Origin: Neorhizobium populisoli
GTDB taxonomy: Bacteria > Pseudomonadota > Alphaproteobacteria > Rhizobiales > Rhizobiaceae
Assembly (NCBI RefSeq): GCF_019430945.1
Contig: NZ_JAHYCB010000004.1
Coordinates: 558,001-622,000, forward strand
Reading direction: 5' to 3'
DNA length: 64,000 nt
Of the stretch, positions 61,003 to 64,000 are shown one piece after another. The notes beneath the pieces are model-generated. The model saw only the letters and a program-made list of their open reading frames with translations. It did no database searches and was not told the DNA's origin. Position 1 is the first letter of the stretch. Every line of letters begins with the position of its first letter. The translations under genes and the position numbers were made by a program.

Positions 61003-62520
61003 TTACTTACGGCTGACGCCAGCCAGGCGGATGATGCCGTCCGGAGCAGGCTTCATGCCGACGATGTTGGAGTTATGCGCGAAGATCCACTGCGAATGGT
61101 ACATGTAGACGATCGGCAGGTCCTTCTGGAGTGTCGCGACGATCTTGGCGTATTCCACTTTGCGGGCTTCTACGTCACCGATAGAGCGGGCCTTTTCCAG
61201 GTTCGCATCGAGCTCCTTGTTGCAGTAATGCGCGTCGTTGGTCGGCGCACCGCAGGAGAGCATCGGCGTGATGTTGAGGTCGGGGTCGACACGACCGCTC
61301 CAGCCGACGAGGTGCGCCTGGAACTTGCCCTGGCGGGCGATGTCGAGCAGCGTCATCAGCTCGGTCGGCTTGATCGAAACGTTGATGCCGATTTCCTGAA
61401 CCATGGCCTGGATCAGCGTTGCGACCTGCTGGCGCTCGGCATCGGTCGGAACGAGGAGTTCCAGATCGACCGACTTCACACCGGCTTCCGCCATCTTCTT
61501 CTTGGCGGCTTCGACGTCGCGGGCCGGAACCGGGAACTTTTTGTCGTAGAACGGGCTCGACGGCGGGAACGGCTGGTTGCCGATCGAGGCCTGGCCGTCG
61601 AACACGACATTGCTGATCGCTTCGCGGTCGATCGCAAGGCTGAATGCTTCGCGGATGGCGGCCTTCTTGCCGGCTTCGAGGTTTGCGCCCTCGCCACCGA
61701 TGCTGAAGGTGATGCCGTAATAACCGAGACCGACGACCGGATCGACGGCGAGCGCCTTGTCCTTCTTGACGGCTTCGACGTCGGTCGCTGCCAGACGCTC
61801 GATCAGGTCAAGCTGGCCGGAACGCAGGTTGAGCAGGCGGACGTTGGAATCCGGCATGCCGCGATAGATCAGGCGGTCGAAATTGTACTTCTTGGCGTCG
61901 TAATACTGCGGGAACTTTTCAAGGACGATACGGTCCTGAACCACGCGCTCGACGAACTTGTACGGGCCGGAGCACACCGGAGCGTCGGTGAACTTCTCGC
62001 CGAGCTTTTCACCGGCAGCCGGGCTGATGATCATGCCGGCGCGGTCGCTGAGTGCAGCGAGCAGCGGCACGGACGGCGATTTCAGATTGATCTGGACGGT
62101 GGTCGGATCGACGACGTCGACCGTGTTGATCGCGCTGATTTCCGGCTTGCGGCGGGAGAACTTGGCGTTGAGAGCGCGCTCGAGATTGTACTTGATCGCA
62201 GCCGCATCGACCTTGGTGCCGTCATGGAAAACGGCGTCACTGCGCAGCTTCAGCGTCAGGGTCTTGCTGTCGGCGCTCCACTGCCAGCTGGCAGCGAGCA
62301 TCGGGATGATCTGGCCGTTCTCGTCGATATCGACGATCTTGTCGCAGAGCGACTGCAGAACGTGGCGGCCGACGAAGCTCCAATTGGTTGCCGGGTCGAG
62401 CGTATCCGGGTCGTCCTGCAGGCCGATCTTGAGGACGGACTGAGCGGCGGCCGGCGCTGCAGTGGCGGCCATGCCGCCGAATGCCAGCGTGGCTGCGAGT
62501 GCGAGGTAAAGTGGTTTCAT
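61003..62520 (-). CDS. Peptide ABC transporter substrate-binding protein (GsiB/DppA type)
   Basis: 505 residues. Sec signal peptide (MKPLYLALAATLAFGGMAATAAPAAAQ) without a lipobox, so a free periplasmic protein. SBP_bac_5 family layout: VLKIGLQDDPDTLDPATN, WSADSKTLTLKLRSDAVFHDGTKVDA, YYDAKKYNFDRLIYRG, AIREAFSLAIDREAI. It is encoded 48 bp after a gamma-glutamyltransferase, hinting at glutathione or gamma-glutamyl peptides as cargo, but the family also carries other peptides and opines. Confidence 0.92.
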   Translation of the reverse strand: MKPLYLALAATLAFGGMAATAAPAAAQSVLKIGLQDDPDTLDPATNWSFVGRHVLQSLCDKIVDIDENGQIIPMLAASWQWSADSKTLTLKLRSDAVFHDGTKVDAAAIKYNLERALNAKFSRRKPEISAINTVDVVDPTTVQINLKSPSVPLLAALSDRAGMIISPAAGEKLGEKFTDAPVCSGPYKFVERVVQDRIVLEKFPQYYDAKKYNFDRLIYRGMPDSNVRLLNLRSGQLDLIERLAATDVEAVKKDKALAVDPVVGLGYYGITFSIGGEGANLEAGKKAAIREAFSLAIDREAISNVVFDGQASIGNQPFPPSSPFYDKKFPVPARDVEAAKKKMAEAGVKSVDLELLVPTDAERQQVATLIQAMVQEIGINVSIKPTELMTLLDIARQGKFQAHLVGWSGRVDPDLNITPMLSCGAPTNDAHYCNKELDANLEKARSIGDVEARKVEYAKIVATLQKDLPIVYMYHSQWIFAHNSNIVGMKPAPDGIIRLAGVSRK

Positions 62521-62568
62521 CGAATTCCCTCTCTCTTGTTTAAAACTCTTGTTACGGCCTAGGCGGCA

Positions 62569-64000
62569 TCAGCGCGCGACAGCATAGCCCTGCACGCCGC
62601 GCGGGTTGGAGCCGGCCTTGATCAGTTGCACGTCGCCATCCATTTCCCTTGCGACCGCAGCAAGACGACCTTCCGACCAGGCATCGGCGACGGTGATCTT
62701 ATGGCCACGGGCCGCCAGATCCTCGCGAACCGCTTCAGGGAAACGGGATTCCAGCGTGACCGCACCATAGCTGATCTCGCGCGGCCAGAAGGAGGAGGGC
62801 AGATGGTCGGTATGGAAGGAAGGCGCGTCGATCGCCTCCTGCAGGTTCATGCCCTTGTGGATATGGCGCATCAGCATGATGAGCTGCCACTGGTCCTGCT
62901 GGTCGCCACCCGGCGTACCGAAGGCCATGTAAGGCTGGCCATCGCGGAACATGGTGGACGGGGTCAGCGTCGTGCGCGGCCGCCTGGACGGTGCGAGCGA
63001 GGAATTCAGGCCCTCTTCCAGCCAGAACATCTGGCCGCGTGTTGTGAGGCTGAAACCAAGGCCCGGAATGACCGGGCTCGACTGGAACCAGCCGCCCGAA
63101 GGGGTTGCGGAGACCATATTGCCCCAGCGATCGACGGCGCTTACTTGCACGGTATCGCCGCGCTGAGCGCCTTCGCGTGTCAAGGCGGGTTCGCCCTGCT
63201 TGTCGTTCGGCAGCTTGACGTCACGGGCAACCGTCGGTTCGCCGCCGCCAAGGCCCGGCTGATGAATGGTGCCGACCGTGCGCAGCGGCGGGATGTTCGG
63301 GTTGCGGCCTTCCGGGGCGCCGGGGCGCACATCCATGGAGGCGGCACCGGTGATCAGTGCGCGGCGGGTGTCGGCATAACCGGAGGACAGCAGCGCGGCC
63401 ATCGGCACGTCGGGACTGTCGCCATACCACGACTCGCGGTCGGCCATGGCGAGCTTTGTCGCCTCGACGACGAGATGCACGAAATCGGCGCCCATCGGGT
63501 CCAGATCGGCGATATCCGTGCCCTTCAGGATGTTGAGCATCTGCAGGAGGACCGGGCCTTGCGACCACGGTCCGCACTTGAAGACCTCGTAGTCGCCATA
63601 GGTGGTGGAGACCGGCTTTTCGATCAGCGGCTTGTAATCGGCCATGTCCTGGGCGGTGATCAGGCCCTTGTGGCGGCGGCCGGAAACGTCCCAGACTTCT
63701 TCCGTGGCGCAGAATTCCTCGATCCGTTCGGCAACCGGGCCGCGATACCAGAAATCCAAAGCCGCATCGATGCGGGCTTCGCGGGTCTTGGCGGACTTCG
63801 TCTGATTGATGATCTTTTCGTAGAGATCGGCAATCAGCGGGTTACGGAAGAGCTTGCCGGATTGCGGCGCAACACCGCCCGGCAGGTAGATTTCCGCCGA
63901 GCTCGGCCAATGCGTTTCGAAGAGTTCGCGCATCGAGGCAATCGTGTTGGCGATGCGCGGCACCAGCGGGTGGCCGGTCCTTGCATAATAGATCGCCGGC
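62569..64000 (-). CDS. Gamma-glutamyltransferase-family protein (N-terminus beyond window edge)
   Basis: At least 464 residues, with the frame open through the right edge. The N-terminal alpha-chain part is cut. Visible: LITAQDMADYKPLIEKPVSTTYGDYEV, the autoprocessing site RGDTVQVSAVDRWGNMVSATPS, where the Thr after GD should become the N-terminal nucleophile of the small chain, and SLAPSRRPRTTLTPSTMF and AFGTPGGDQQDQW. It hydrolyses gamma-glutamyl bonds of glutathione or related amides, or acts as a related acylase. First visible gene of the operon with the peptide importer. Confidence 0.88.
   Translation of the reverse strand, partial: PAIYYARTGHPLVPRIANTIASMRELFETHWPSSAEIYLPGGVAPQSGKLFRNPLIADLYEKIINQTKSAKTREARIDAALDFWYRGPVAERIEEFCATEEVWDVSGRRHKGLITAQDMADYKPLIEKPVSTTYGDYEVFKCGPWSQGPVLLQMLNILKGTDIADLDPMGADFVHLVVEATKLAMADRESWYGDSPDVPMAALLSSGYADTRRALITGAASMDVRPGAPEGRNPNIPPLRTVGTIHQPGLGGGEPTVARDVKLPNDKQGEPALTREGAQRGDTVQVSAVDRWGNMVSATPSGGWFQSSPVIPGLGFSLTTRGQMFWLEEGLNSSLAPSRRPRTTLTPSTMFRDGQPYMAFGTPGGDQQDQWQLIMLMRHIHKGMNLQEAIDAPSFHTDHLPSSFWPREISYGAVTLESRFPEAVREDLAARGHKITVADAWSEGRLAAVAREMDGDVQLIKAGSNPRGVQGYAVAR

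Overview
The window looks like a chromosome or large-replicon segment of an alphaproteobacterium of the Rhizobiaceae type (Rhizobium, Neorhizobium, Agrobacterium, Ensifer or Shinella-like). The basis is high GC, rhizobial catabolic gene content, sugar and peptide ABC importers, and mosaic palindromic intergenic repeats of the RIME/REP kind. The genus cannot be fixed from the sequence alone. I see no rRNA, tRNA, CRISPR array, transposase or phage gene. About 52 protein genes are packed tightly, nearly all catabolic, transport or regulatory.

Layout. 1-1.6 kb: end of an alpha/beta-hydrolase, a VOC-fold protein and a divergent LuxR-type regulator. 2.4-11.5 kb: a phenylpropanoid (ferulate/coumarate-like) module with an SDR, two hydroxycinnamoyl-CoA hydratase-lyase homologues, an NDP-forming acyl-CoA synthetase, an aldehyde dehydrogenase and a double-domain acyl-CoA dehydrogenase. 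11.5-12.5 kb: small membrane proteins, one pair possibly a frameshifted gene. 12.4-28 kb: a quaternary-ammonium island. It holds a GlxA/AraC regulator, a 3-dehydrocarnitine cleavage enzyme, a carnitine dehydrogenase-thioesterase fusion, an acyl-CoA dehydrogenase, an NDP-forming CoA ligase, a CaiD-like carnitinyl-CoA dehydratase, a GbcA-like Rieske oxygenase, a GFA-family protein and two dimethylglycine-dehydrogenase-like flavoproteins. Together these suggest gamma-butyrobetaine/crotonobetaine to carnitine to glycine betaine to dimethylglycine, sarcosine and glycine.

28-31 kb: a LysR regulator, a DUF1801 protein and a spermidine-synthase-like protein. 30.4-37.2 kb: a FadR-type GntR regulator divergent from an FMN reductase, a luciferase-like monooxygenase and an alpha/beta-hydrolase, followed by a lone molybdenum-hydroxylase large subunit and an enoyl-CoA hydratase. 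37.2-43.1 kb: thioesterase and alcohol dehydrogenase, a DUF308 membrane protein with a divergent TetR regulator, and a gentisate ring-cleavage operon with a MarR regulator. GTATAC-centred sites near the GntR gene recur on the gentisate promoter, which suggests one shared aromatic or heteroaromatic regulon.

43.2-48.5 kb: DHA2/HlyD efflux pair, a small exported protein, a PQQ-type sugar dehydrogenase and a DUF2231 membrane protein. 48.6-56.9 kb: SGNH hydrolase divergent from a LacI regulator that heads an operon with an FAD oxidoreductase, a complete sugar ABC importer and an unassigned TIM-barrel-like protein, closed by a bidirectional terminator. 57-64 kb: an oligopeptide/glutathione-type ABC importer downstream of a gamma-glutamyltransferase that runs off the right edge.
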